Source: JAXMHB01 sp046346965 (GTDB lineage: Bacteria; Pseudomonadota; Gammaproteobacteria; Xanthomonadales; SZUA-5). From it: a stretch of DNA of 64,000 nt. Positions within the stretch are counted from its first letter, which is position 1. Every line of letters begins with the position of its first letter. Position numbers and translations under genes: made by a program. The notes below the pieces were generated by a model. That model saw only the letters and a list, made by a program, of their open reading frames with translations, was not told the origin of the DNA and ran no database searches. The stretch spans positions 1-64,000 of the forward strand of contig JAXMHB010000013.1 in assembly GCA_046346965.1 (NCBI GenBank), read 5' to 3'. This document shows, one piece after another, positions 17,332 to 26,354 of this stretch.

Positions 17332-20300
17332 CTACCGCCCCACCCGCAGATGCTGGAAATAGGCGAGCGAGGCCCAGTAGTAGGGGTGGCGAAAGCTGCG
17401 TGAATCTTTGAGCGCGAGCTGGGCGCTGCGCAGGGCGTCCATGGCGTGGGCGGCGGGTTGGGCGCGCATGGCGCTGTAGAAGGCCGGGATCCAGGTGGCG
17501 CTGGCGCTGTCGCTGATCGGCCAATAGGCGGCGACGACGTGGTCCACGCCAGCCGCGCTGACCGCCGAGGCGAAGCTCAAGCTGCTCTGGCTGGTGGCGC
17601 TCGGGCCGGCCGCCAGCTGGCAGGCATTCAGCACCGCCAGCGGGGCGCGCAGCGGCGTGTTGATCACATCGAGCCAGCTCAGCATCACGCTGCCCTGGGG
17701 ATTGTTGGGATCGGCGAGCCAGGCGCCGGCATAGCCCAGCAGTTGCGTCTGCGCGTAGCCGTGCGCCGCCAGGTGCACCCAGGCGTCGGGATCGCCGAGC
17801 GCCTGCACCAGGGCCGCGGGGGTGGCCTCGCCGTCCAGCGCGCGTTGTTGCGACAGCTCAGGCACGGTGCGCGCGATCAGGTCGGGCTCGGCCGCGGCGT
17901 AGCGCAGCGGCGCCAGTCCCACCTGACTGGTTTGCTGGCTACCCGGTGCGACGACCACGCGCAAACCGGCCCCGCTACCCGCACCCGGCGACCCCGCGTC
18001 TACCCGAGTGATCCAGCCGGTGGCGGTGGTGTCGATCAAGGCACGCTCGCTGCCAGGCCAGCGCAGCAGCGCGAAGGGAATAGTGCCGATCAGATCGTCG
18101 CCGAGCACATGCAGGCGCGCCGGCGCCTCGCTCAAGGGTGCGCCGCTGAGCAGCGAGGCCGACAGTGCGGAGACGCTGCGCTGCAGGCGGGCCATGGGAA
18201 CGTCCGGGCTCGCCAGATCGGTGCTGAGCTGCGCGATCTCTTCGCGCAGCACGCTGCGTGAGGGCAAGGGCACGATGACGGTGCGCTCGGGCCCCATCCA
18301 CAGCGCGGCGCTGCTGGGCTCTGCCGGCACCACCAGCAGCAGCCAATCCTCGCCCAGGCCGGCGCGCACGGCTGCCAGCGCCGGCAGTTCGGATGGTCCG
18401 CGCACGGCCGGCGCGGATTCCGCCGGCGCCAGCGCATCGACCAGCGCGCGATCCGCGTTGGCCTTGCCATCGCCCAGCAACTCGCGCGCCAAGGCGGCGC
18501 CAAAATCCGTACCCTGCACACTGCGCCCTGGCCGCACCGCCTGCATCGGCGCGCTCTGCACCAGCACCTGCCACCAGCGGTCGGGCGCCGGCTGCGGATG
18601 CGCCGTCAGCGCAATCCGCACCCAGTCCTCGCGCAGCTCACGGGCAGCGCGCACGGTCAGATAACTGATGGCCGCATTACCGGCACGATTCGCCAGCGCG
18701 CCGACCTCAGCCAACTGCTGCTCGATGGTGCGCAACGCCGCCGCGTCGGCGCCCTGCTGGTGCTGCAACTCGGCGCGGATGCGCGCCGCCAGCAGCCGCT
18801 GCGGCAGTGGCGCCGGTTGCGCTTCGATCGTCTTTAGCGCGGCCTCGGCGCCGGCACGATCGCCGGCGGCGATCTGCCAGCGCACGGTCAGCAGGGCGCG
18901 CCGGCTGTTCAGTGTGGCCGACAGCCGCGACCAGTCGCGCACCTGGGCCAGCTCACGACGCGCATCCTCGGCGTTGTCCGGTGGTCGACTTTCGAGCGCA
19001 CCCAAGGCCGCTTCGGAGCGCTCGACCGGCATATTGAGCAATGCATAGATGCGTTCAGCACTCGCGTACCACTGCGCCGCGCGCTGCAGATTGCCGCTAT
19101 TGCGATCGATCAGGCCCATCTTCATCAGCCCCGCCGCCACCCGCGCTGGCGCCGAGGCCGGGTCGTACAGCGCGAAGGACTCAGCGAGAAGCCGATAAGC
19201 CTGGTCGGTCACCCCGAGCTGCGCGTAAATATCGGCGATCTGGGTGATGGCATGGGCTTGCCAGGAGGAGCCGTCGGTTGCCGATTCCGCCAGTCGCAGC
19301 GCCTCAGCGAAGCCCGCCAGGGCACCCACCAAGTCGCCGCGGTCTCGGCGCAAGTACGCGCGACTGGTACTCAAGCGGGTCAGCACGTATGGAGCAACGC
19401 GGCTCGTCGATTTGTCGTTCATCAGCGCGTCGATGGTCGCCAGACCGAGCTCCGGCCGGCCTAGATCCCGCAGCGCGTACGACATACTGATTGCGGAATT
19501 GACGGCCTCAGTATGGTCGCCAATGGCGAGCCAATCCTTGATGATGTCCTGATGGCACCGTATGGACGCCTCCAGATTGCCCAGATACTGCGTCTTCACG
19601 CACAGCATGCCACGCGCCCGGATCAGCAGATACGCTGGATGACGGGGATCCAGCGATTGCTGTGCCTGCGCCAGCACCTCATCCACCAGCGCAAAATTGC
19701 CGGTATTCATCTGCACATCGGCGACGCCAATCAAGGCGCCCGCCACTTGCATGGGGCGATTCAACCGACGCCATTGCTTCTCGGCATCCCGGTACGCTTG
19801 CGTTGCCTGCCGACTCTTCCCTTCGAGCGAATATCGATCTGCCAACATGTGCGTAGCAGCAGCCGCATCCTCGGCCGTCGGAGCGGTCTTCAGGAGGTCC
19901 TCGAATGCGGGGCTCAGCTGGGGACGTTGGTCGCCGCGTCGCTGCTGTTGCGCCAACTCGTCGGCGCGCTGCAACCATTTCAGCCGGCTTTCGGGAATGC
20001 GGTCACAGTGCGCTGCGATCGATACCTGGCCGAAGGCGGCCGCATACAAGCCGACCGTCAATTCGAGCGATCGATCCGCCTCCAAGGGCAGTGTCAGCCA
20101 TGCATGTCGGGTCATCGGGTAGGCAATCTCGCGGGGTGTCGTCGTAGGCCCGTTTAGGACCACGTCCACGCCCAGTTCGGTCACCCGCAGATAACGATCC
20201 TGGTCGCTCGGCGCGATCGAAACCATTGACGGCTCGTCAGCCACCAGATCGACGACGACCGAGCGCCCGCATGCAAGGTCTGCAGTCATTGCGGCTGCCG

Positions 20301-20349
20301 GGTGTGCCGGCATTGCCATCACGGCACCGGCACACCCCAAAGTGGCCAC
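17332..20349 (-). CDS. exported TPR-CHAT caspase-like protease
   Basis: Large protein of about 1005 residues. An N-terminal hydrophobic segment ending HPAAA is followed by a beta-rich domain (about 25-110), TPR repeats (about 130-570), and a C-terminal CHAT domain from about residue 650. The caspase-like dyad is intact: H863 in HLAAHG and C910 in LNACQ. The ending HPYYWASLAYFQHL is a CHAT hallmark. CHAT proteases cleave partner proteins, as in Craspase and gasdermin systems. The start is uncertain: GTG 20349, just after the upstream stop, gives a plausible leader; ATGs at 20424, 20466 or 20319 are alternatives. It follows a secreted-protein gene by seven bases. Confidence 0.85.
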   Translation of the reverse strand: MATLGCAGAVMAMPAHPAAAMTADLACGRSVVVDLVADEPSMVSIAPSDQDRYLRVTELGVDVVLNGPTTTPREIAYPMTRHAWLTLPLEADRSLELTVGLYAAAFGQVSIAAHCDRIPESRLKWLQRADELAQQQRRGDQRPQLSPAFEDLLKTAPTAEDAAAATHMLADRYSLEGKSRQATQAYRDAEKQWRRLNRPMQVAGALIGVADVQMNTGNFALVDEVLAQAQQSLDPRHPAYLLIRARGMLCVKTQYLGNLEASIRCHQDIIKDWLAIGDHTEAVNSAISMSYALRDLGRPELGLATIDALMNDKSTSRVAPYVLTRLSTSRAYLRRDRGDLVGALAGFAEALRLAESATDGSSWQAHAITQIADIYAQLGVTDQAYRLLAESFALYDPASAPARVAAGLMKMGLIDRNSGNLQRAAQWYASAERIYALLNMPVERSEAALGALESRPPDNAEDARRELAQVRDWSRLSATLNSRRALLTVRWQIAAGDRAGAEAALKTIEAQPAPLPQRLLAARIRAELQHQQGADAAALRTIEQQLAEVGALANRAGNAAISYLTVRAARELREDWVRIALTAHPQPAPDRWWQVLVQSAPMQAVRPGRSVQGTDFGAALARELLGDGKANADRALVDALAPAESAPAVRGPSELPALAAVRAGLGEDWLLLVVPAEPSSAALWMGPERTVIVPLPSRSVLREEIAQLSTDLASPDVPMARLQRSVSALSASLLSGAPLSEAPARLHVLGDDLIGTIPFALLRWPGSERALIDTTATGWITRVDAGSPGAGSGAGLRVVVAPGSQQTSQVGLAPLRYAAAEPDLIARTVPELSQQRALDGEATPAALVQALGDPDAWVHLAAHGYAQTQLLGYAGAWLADPNNPQGSVMLSWLDVINTPLRAPLAVLNACQLAAGPSATSQSSLSFASAVSAAGVDHVVAAYWPISDSASATWIPAFYSAMRAQPAAHAMDALRSAQLALKDSRSFRHPYYWASLAYFQHLRVGR

Positions 20350-20356
20350 CCGCAGC

Positions 20357-20992
20357 TTAGGGGTGTGGCGGTATGTACCCGCCGCTACCACCCGCCTGCT
20401 GCCCAGCCGTCGGACAGGCAGCATGGGTCCAAGCCGCGTTGCTGCTATCCGGGCGATGGCTCTCATCCATTCCAACCGGGAACACCTCGTACTGGTAATA
20501 GCGGCACAGCGCACCGGCGGGATGGTCGAAGCCGGAGTCCGTGCAATGGCGCATGCCCTGATAGTACAGCGCCACCTGTTGACCGAGTCCACCGCCGGCG
20601 CCAGCCGAGTAGCCGGTGAGGAAGCGACCCTGCGGGTCGGCGTGGACGTAGGCCAGATCGCGCAGCGGCAGATCGGCATCCAGTCGCAGGCGCTGCAATG
20701 CCAGCTGGCCGTCCGCCGTTGGCACGACCTGCACCAGATCGCCAAACTCGGAATTGCAGTCGGCATCCTGGCTCTGGCATTCCGGCCAGGCGCTGCCACG
20801 CAGCAGCACGATCGGCGCGTCGGTCAGCCACTCCTTGCTCTGGCTGACCGTCTCCACGCGGGTGTAGGTGTCGTAGCCGGCCTGGCTGCGGGTCAGACAC
20901 CAGGTGTCGGCGGCATGCACGGGGGCGGAGGCGGCGATCACCAGCGCGAAACCGAGGGACTGGGCGTAGCGGGACATTTGGACCTTGGACAT
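20357..20992 (-). CDS. secreted protein of unknown function, upstream of the CHAT protease
   Basis: A 211-residue protein with a signal peptide (residues 1-28, SLGFALVIAASAPVHA). The mature part starts ADTWCLTRSQAGYD and holds several cysteines (WC, PECQSQDADC, CRYYQYE), suggesting disulfides outside the cytoplasm, and a Gly-rich tail ending GGSGGYIPPHP. An AGGAG ribosome site precedes the ATG. It is immediately upstream of, and probably co-transcribed with, the TPR-CHAT protease, so it may be a substrate, inhibitor or cofactor. No known family recognised. Confidence 0.8.
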   Translation of the reverse strand: MSKVQMSRYAQSLGFALVIAASAPVHAADTWCLTRSQAGYDTYTRVETVSQSKEWLTDAPIVLLRGSAWPECQSQDADCNSEFGDLVQVVPTADGQLALQRLRLDADLPLRDLAYVHADPQGRFLTGYSAGAGGGLGQQVALYYQGMRHCTDSGFDHPAGALCRYYQYEVFPVGMDESHRPDSSNAAWTHAACPTAGQQAGGSGGYIPPHP

Positions 20993-21118
20993 GACTGGAA
21001 CTCCTGCGATTGGGGCGTCAGCGACGCCGGTTAGGAACTCCGTGCGACCCGGCGGGTATCGTCACGGGGTTTGCGTATGCGCGCCCGGATGGGCGTGCGG
21101 AAATCGAAGGGGGAACCC

Positions 21119-22270
21119 ATGACGGCGCCTGCGCAGCGCTTTGGATTCGCGTATCGGCTGGCGCTAGCGCCGAGCACGCTGGCGACGCTGCAGAGCACGC
21201 GCCGTCGTGGGCGCGAGGACTGCGTCGGCTGGCGGCTCGGCCGGGGCGACAGCGATCCGCTGCTGGTGCCCGAGCTGCACGCGCTGTATGCGCACCAACT
21301 CGACGTCGGCCGCGCCAGCGTGCTCGGGCGCCTGCGCGCACAGGCGCTGCGGGTCGACCGGCCGGAGGCCATCGGCGGCGTGCAAGGCTGTGTGGAAAAA
21401 GCGCCGGGCCCACGCGTGCTGGCGCCGCAGTGGCTGGGACTGGCCGAGTCGGCCGTAGCCGGCGCGGGCGTGCGCATCGCCGTGCTCGACAGCGGCATCG
21501 ACCTGGCCCACCCGGACTTCCGCGGTGGCCGCATCGCCGCGCAAGCGGCCTTCGCCGGGCAAGGCGGCGTGCAGGACGGCAGCGCCGACAGCCATGGCAC
21601 TGCCTGTGCCGGCATTGCCGCCGGACCGCGCCGTCCCTACGACGGCGGTTGTCGCTACGGCGTGGCCAGCGACGCCCGTTTGCTGATCGCCAAGGTGATG
21701 GAGGACAACGGTCGCTGCAACAGCTTTGCGCTGGAGATCGCGAGCGCCTGGGCGGTCCGCGCGGGTGCCGACATCCTGTCGATCAGCCTCGGCTTCGAGC
21801 GCGCCCGCGACGCCCAGCCGGGTGTGCTGGCGCGCTCGCTGTCGCGCCTGGCGCGCCGTTTCCGGGTATTGATCGTGGCCGCCGCGGGCAATGGCGATCC
21901 GACGCGCGAGGGCATCAAGCAACCGGCGAATGGTCGGCAGGTGCTGGCCGTCGGCGCGCTCGATCTGGCCGACCAGCCGCGTCAGGACTCCTTGCAGTCG
22001 GATCGGCTGGCGCGCATCTGGTGTGCGGCGATCGGCAGCAATGTGGTGGCGCCGGTACGCGAGCGTGATCCGGCGCAGCCGGTCGGTGCGCGCCACTTCT
22101 TTCTGGGCACCTCGGCCGCGACGCCCGTGGTCGCCGGACTGGCGGCCGTCCTCAAATCCGCAAGCGGTGCCTGCTGCGGCGACGCGCTGGCGGCCGAGAT
22201 CGCCCGCCGCTGCTGGCCGCCCGGCGCCGGGCTCGAGGCCGCCATGGGGCACGGCCGCGTCCACCTGTGA
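21119..22270 (+). CDS. subtilisin-like serine protease (S8 family)
   Basis: A 383-residue protease with the complete catalytic triad: D124 in AVLDSGIDLAHPDF, H159 in DSHGTACAG and S332 in LGTSAATP, plus the oxyanion Asn in AAAGNGDP (N258). About 110 residues precede the catalytic domain and may act as an inhibitory segment. No signal peptide is visible, so the enzyme may be cytoplasmic, unlike most subtilisins. The ATG has a GAAGGGGG ribosome site. The gene is divergent from the CHAT-protease pair, 126 bp away, and its 3' end meets a reading frame on the opposite strand. Confidence 0.9.
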   Translation: MTAPAQRFGFAYRLALAPSTLATLQSTRRRGREDCVGWRLGRGDSDPLLVPELHALYAHQLDVGRASVLGRLRAQALRVDRPEAIGGVQGCVEKAPGPRVLAPQWLGLAESAVAGAGVRIAVLDSGIDLAHPDFRGGRIAAQAAFAGQGGVQDGSADSHGTACAGIAAGPRRPYDGGCRYGVASDARLLIAKVMEDNGRCNSFALEIASAWAVRAGADILSISLGFERARDAQPGVLARSLSRLARRFRVLIVAAAGNGDPTREGIKQPANGRQVLAVGALDLADQPRQDSLQSDRLARIWCAAIGSNVVAPVRERDPAQPVGARHFFLGTSAATPVVAGLAAVLKSASGACCGDALAAEIARRCWPPGAGLEAAMGHGRVHL

Positions 22271-22450
22271 GCACGCCAGCGCGGCGCCGTCACGCAGATC
22301 GTTGCAGCGCTCGAGCGCCGCGATCAGGCCGCCATGGGTGAGCAGCAGCGCCTCGAACCAGGCGTGCGCCTCGGCGTCCAATTCCCCGCGCAGATAGCGC
22401 TGCAACCAAAGCCACTCCTCGCGCGTCGGCTCTCGCTCCAGCGTCCTCAT
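22271..22450 (-). CDS. small anti-sigma-like reading frame, 3' end unresolved
   Basis: A minus-strand ATG at 22450 with a good GGAGG site six bases upstream. The first 60 residues look like a folded helical protein (EPTREEWLWLQRYLRGELD, then AHAWFEALLLTHGGLIAALE), similar to the opening of ECF anti-sigma or sigma-accessory proteins. The frame has no stop where the S8 protease gene begins on the other strand, and stays open antisense to it until 21164. Either the true protein overlaps the protease gene or its 3' end was lost. Only the visible part is given. Confidence 0.35.
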
Positions 22451-22603
22451 CCGGGCCTCCGGCTGTCGTTGATGTGTACCTAGAGGAGGCTGCAGAGCGA
22501 GCGATGTCTCACCGGGGCGCGCTGCGCTTGACCTGTCACAAGGCGTGGCTGACGGCGTCCTGCTATCACCGCCTGCACTGGCCTCGTCTGGGAGGGACTC
22601 GCC

Positions 22604-22840
22604 ATGTGTCTGGCCGTACCGGCGCGGGTGGTGGCTTTGCTGGATGCGGATCGCGCCCGCATCGACCTCGGCGGTGTGGGCAAGGAGATCTCGCTGGCTT
22701 TGGTCGATGGCGTCAGCGTCGGCGACTACGTGCTCGTGCACGTCGGCTTCGCGCTGGGCCGCATCGATGCCGATGAGGCCGAACGCACGCTGGCCGCGAT
22801 GGCCGCCAGCGGCAGCCTGGCGGAGGAGTTCGGCGCATGA
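22604..22840 (+). CDS. hypC: hydrogenase maturation chaperone HypC
   Basis: Chaperone that works with HypD to assemble the Fe(CN)2CO group of [NiFe]-hydrogenase. The essential Cys2 is present (MCLAVPARV) and the length (78) is normal. A GGGAGG ribosome site precedes the ATG. Its stop overlaps the hypD start (ATGA). No hydrogenase structural gene is in the window. Confidence 0.95.
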   Translation: MCLAVPARVVALLDADRARIDLGGVGKEISLALVDGVSVGDYVLVHVGFALGRIDADEAERTLAAMAASGSLAEEFGA

Positions 22841-23967
22841 AGTTCATCGACGAATTTCGCGATGGCGCACTGGCGCGCAAGATCGCCGACGACATCCGCC
22901 GCGAGGCCGATCCGGCCCGCATCTACCGGCTGATGGAGTTTTGCGGCGGCCACACCCACGCCATTTTTCGCTACGGCATCCCAGACCTGCTGCCGCCCAA
23001 TGTGCGCATGATCCACGGCCCCGGTTGCCCGGTTTGCGTGCTGCCGATCGGCCGGCTGGATCTGGCCATCCGCATCGCCAGCCAACCGGGCACCATCCTG
23101 TGCAGCTACGGCGACATGCTGCGCGTGCCGGGCTCGCGCAAGATGAGCCTGATGCGCGCCAAGGCGGAGGGCGCCGATGTGCGCATGGTGTATTCCGCCA
23201 CCGATGCGCTGGCGGTGGCGCGCGCCCATCCCGATCGCCAGGTGGTGTTCTTCGCGATCGGCTTTGAGACGACCACGCCGCCGACCGCGGTGGCCGTGCT
23301 GCAGGCGCAGGCCGAGGGGCTGAAGAACTTCTCGGTGTACTGCAACCACGTGCTGACGCCGCCGGCGCTGATCCACCTGCTGGAGTCGGCGCCGGAGAGC
23401 GAGGAGCACGTCGAGATCGATGGCTTCGTCGGGCCGGCGCACGTCAGCGTGGTGATCGGGACCGGCGCCTATCAGGCCTTTGCCGAGCACTATCGCAAGC
23501 CGGTGGTGATCGCCGGCTTCGAGCCGCTCGATGTGCTGCAATCGATCCTGATGCTGATCCGACAACTGAACGCCGGCCGCGCCGAGATCGAGAACCAGTA
23601 CAGCCGCGCCGTCACCGGCGTGGGCAATTTGAAGGCGCAGCAGATCGTCGGCCAGGTGCTCGAAGTGCGCGAGCAGTTCGAGTGGCGTGGCTTGGGCGAG
23701 GTGCCCTACTCGGCCTTGCGCGTGCGCCCGGCATACGCCGCTTTTGACGCCGAAGTGCGCTTTGGCCTGAAGGTGATCGCGGCGCGCGAGAACGCTGCCT
23801 GCGAGTGCCCGGCGATCCTGCGCGGCGCCAAGCGGCCGACCGACTGCAAGGTCTTCGGCACCGTGTGCACGCCGGAAAATCCGATCGGCTCGTGCATGGT
23901 CTCGGCCGAAGGCGCCTGCGCCGCCTACTACACCTACGGCCGCCACCATGCGCCGGAGGCGGCATGA
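22837..23967 (+). CDS. hypD: hydrogenase maturation protein HypD
   Basis: Iron-sulfur scaffold on which the Fe(CN)2CO cofactor is built with HypC and HypE. The catalytic motifs FCGGHTHAIFRYG and HGPGCPVCVLP are intact, as is GFETTTPPTA. The C-terminal [4Fe-4S] cysteines are seen in CECPAILRGAKRPTDC and CTPENPIGSCMVS. Length 376 is standard. It overlaps hypC and hypE by four bases each, so the three genes are coupled. Confidence 0.97.
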   Translation: MKFIDEFRDGALARKIADDIRREADPARIYRLMEFCGGHTHAIFRYGIPDLLPPNVRMIHGPGCPVCVLPIGRLDLAIRIASQPGTILCSYGDMLRVPGSRKMSLMRAKAEGADVRMVYSATDALAVARAHPDRQVVFFAIGFETTTPPTAVAVLQAQAEGLKNFSVYCNHVLTPPALIHLLESAPESEEHVEIDGFVGPAHVSVVIGTGAYQAFAEHYRKPVVIAGFEPLDVLQSILMLIRQLNAGRAEIENQYSRAVTGVGNLKAQQIVGQVLEVREQFEWRGLGEVPYSALRVRPAYAAFDAEVRFGLKVIAARENAACECPAILRGAKRPTDCKVFGTVCTPENPIGSCMVSAEGACAAYYTYGRHHAPEAA

Positions 23968-24968
23968 GCGCGCGCATCGAACTGGCGCACGGCGGCGGCG
24001 GTCGCGCCATGCAGCAATTGATCGAGGACGTGTTCAAGCCGGCGCTGACCAACCCGCTGCTCTGCGGCAATGACCAGGCGGTGTTTGCGCTCGGCGCCGG
24101 GCGCTACGCCTTCAGTACCGACACCTACGTGATCTCGCCGCTGTTTTTTCCGGGCGGCGACATCGGCAGCCTGGCCGTGCACGGCACCGTCAACGATCTG
24201 GCGATGGCCGGCGCGCGACCGCTGCATCTGTCGGCCGGCTTCATCATCGAAGAAGGCTATCCGATTGCCGATCTGCGGCGCATCGCGCAATCGATGGGCG
24301 CGGCCGCGCGCGCGGCCGGCGTTGCCATTGTCACCGGCGACACCAAGGTGGTCGAGCGCGGCAAGGGCGACGGCGTGTTCATCAACACCGCCGGCATCGG
24401 CTGGGTGCCCGCTGGCGTCGAACTCGGCGGTGATCGCGCACGCCCGGGCGATGCCATTTTGGTGTCGGGCACGCTGGGCGATCACGGCATCGCCATCATG
24501 GCCAGTCGCAGCGGCCTCGAGTTCGACACCACCATCCAGTCCGACTCGGCGGCACTGCACACGCTGGTGGCGGACCTGCTGGCGGCGGCGCCGGGTCTGC
24601 GCGTGCTGCGCGATCCCACCCGCGGCGGCCTGGCCGCCACGCTGAACGAGATCGCCCAGCAGTCCGGCGTCGGCATGTCGCTGGACGAGGCCGCGCTGCC
24701 GATACGCAGCGAGGTGCGCGGTGCCTGTGAGTTGCTCGGCCTCGATCCGCTCAATGTCGCCAACGAGGGCAAGCTGATCGCGATTTGCCCGCCCGAGCAA
24801 GCCAGTGCCGCACTGGCGGCGATGCGCGCGCATCCGCTGGGTAGCGACGCCGCGCTGATCGGCCAGGTAATTGCCGATGCCCACCACTTCATCGACATGC
24901 GCACCGTGTTCGGCGGTCGGCGCATGGTCGATTGGTTGAGCGGCGAGCAGCTTCCGCGCATCTGCTGA
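23964..24968 (+). CDS. hypE: hydrogenase maturation protein HypE
   Basis: Converts the carbamoylated C-terminal cysteine, supplied by HypF, to thiocyanate for the hydrogenase iron. The start MSARIELAHGGGGRAMQQLI and the obligatory C-terminus PRIC are both present, so the cysteine that carries the cyanide precursor (C334) is intact. It belongs to the AIR synthase-like fold. The ATG overlaps the hypD stop. hypF, hypA and hypB are not adjacent, which implies they lie elsewhere. Confidence 0.97.
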   Translation: MSARIELAHGGGGRAMQQLIEDVFKPALTNPLLCGNDQAVFALGAGRYAFSTDTYVISPLFFPGGDIGSLAVHGTVNDLAMAGARPLHLSAGFIIEEGYPIADLRRIAQSMGAAARAAGVAIVTGDTKVVERGKGDGVFINTAGIGWVPAGVELGGDRARPGDAILVSGTLGDHGIAIMASRSGLEFDTTIQSDSAALHTLVADLLAAAPGLRVLRDPTRGGLAATLNEIAQQSGVGMSLDEAALPIRSEVRGACELLGLDPLNVANEGKLIAICPPEQASAALAAMRAHPLGSDAALIGQVIADAHHFIDMRTVFGGRRMVDWLSGEQLPRIC

Positions 24969-25024
24969 CGCCAGCGGCGCGCGAGTGGCCTACACTGCAG
25001 CCATTCCGGGCTGCGGAGCGGCAT

Positions 25025-26311
25025 ATGAGCGCACAACGCAAGGCACTGGCGGCGGTGGTGGGCGGTTTGCGCTTGCCCTTCTGTCGGCAGAACACGGCCT
25101 ACACCGATCTCGGCAATCTGGCGCTCGGCACCGAAGTCGTGCAAAAGCTGGTCGAACGCTATGCGCTCAAAGGCAGCGAGCTCGGCGAACTGGCTTTCGG
25201 CGCGGTGCTCAAGCATTCGCGCGACTGGAATCTGGCGCGCGAGATCGCGCTCGGCTCGGGACTGGCGCGCACCACGCCGGGACTGACGCTGCAGCGCGCC
25301 TGCGGCACCGGTTTCGAGTCGGCGATCCTGATCGCCAACAAGATTGCGCTGGGGCAGATCCGTCACGGCATCGGCGGTGGCAGCGACAGTGCCAGCGAGG
25401 TGCCGCTGGTGCTCAATCAGTCGCTCAACGCGCGCTTCCTGGCGCTGGCCCGCGCGCGCAGCCTGGGCGAGCGCTGGCGCGCGCTCAAGGGCTTCCGCTT
25501 GCGCGAATTGAAGCCGGTGGCGCCCGCAGTGGGCGAACCGCGCACCGGCAAGAGCATGGGCGAGCACTGCGAGATGATGGCGAAAACCTGGGCGATCAGC
25601 CGGCGTGACCAGGATCAGCTCGCCTACGACAGCCATCAGAAGGCGCATGCGGCCTTCGAACGCGGTTTCTACGACGAACTCGTCGCGCCCTTCCGCGGCG
25701 TCAAGCGCGATAACGTGCTGCGCCCGGACACCACGCTGGAGAAGCTCGGCACGCTGAAGCCGGCCTTCGACCGCAGTTCCGGCCTCGGCACGCTGACCGC
25801 CGGCAATTCGACGCCGCTGACCGATGGCGCCAGCGCCGTGCTGCTCGCCGATCCGGAGTGGGCGCGCGCGCTCGGCCACGAGGTGCTGGCCGAGATCGTC
25901 GACGCCGAGGTCGCCGCGGTGGATTTCGTCGGTGGCGAGGGCTTGCTGATGGCGCCGACGCTGGCGGTGTCGCGCCTGCTGACGCGCAATCGGATGGGCT
26001 TTGGCGATATCGATCTGTTCGAGATCCACGAAGCCTTCGCCGCGCAGGTCCTGTGCACGCTGGCGGCCTTCGAATCCGACGGCTACTGCCGCGAGCGCCT
26101 GGGACTGCCGGCCGCGCTGGGCGCGATCGAGCGCAGCAAGCTCAATATCGCCGGCGGCAGTCTGGCCATCGGCCATCCCTTCGCGGCTACCGGCGCGCGC
26201 ATGGTGGCCGGCGGCGCGCGTCTGCTGAAGGATCTGGGCGGCGGCCATCTGTTGATCACCGCCTGCGCCGCCGGCGGCATGGGCGTCGCGCTGCTGCTGC
26301 GCCGCGCCTAA
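25025..26311 (+). CDS. thiolase, acetyl-CoA acyltransferase (FadI-like)
   Basis: A 428-residue thiolase. The nucleophilic cysteine C93 sits in LQRACGTGFES, the histidine in EIHEAFAAQ, and the second cysteine in ITACAAGGMG. The GHPFAATGARM loop is also present. The family cleaves or forms 3-ketoacyl-CoA. The pattern resembles FadI, the anaerobic beta-oxidation thiolase, but no FadJ-like partner is adjacent, so the substrate is uncertain. Start ATG 25025 is preferred over an ATG 93 bases upstream lacking thiolase similarity. TACACT at 24991 is a possible -10 box. Confidence 0.9.
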   Translation: MSAQRKALAAVVGGLRLPFCRQNTAYTDLGNLALGTEVVQKLVERYALKGSELGELAFGAVLKHSRDWNLAREIALGSGLARTTPGLTLQRACGTGFESAILIANKIALGQIRHGIGGGSDSASEVPLVLNQSLNARFLALARARSLGERWRALKGFRLRELKPVAPAVGEPRTGKSMGEHCEMMAKTWAISRRDQDQLAYDSHQKAHAAFERGFYDELVAPFRGVKRDNVLRPDTTLEKLGTLKPAFDRSSGLGTLTAGNSTPLTDGASAVLLADPEWARALGHEVLAEIVDAEVAAVDFVGGEGLLMAPTLAVSRLLTRNRMGFGDIDLFEIHEAFAAQVLCTLAAFESDGYCRERLGLPAALGAIERSKLNIAGGSLAIGHPFAATGARMVAGGARLLKDLGGGHLLITACAAGGMGVALLLRRA

Positions 26312-26354
26312 GCGGCGCAGCGGCGTGCCATACTGAAGCGGTCGCGCCTCAATC

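Noticed and set aside
22474..22776. Plus-strand 100-residue frame before hypC
   Set aside because: It overlaps hypC in another frame and becomes arginine-rich; the hypC gene has its own ribosome site.
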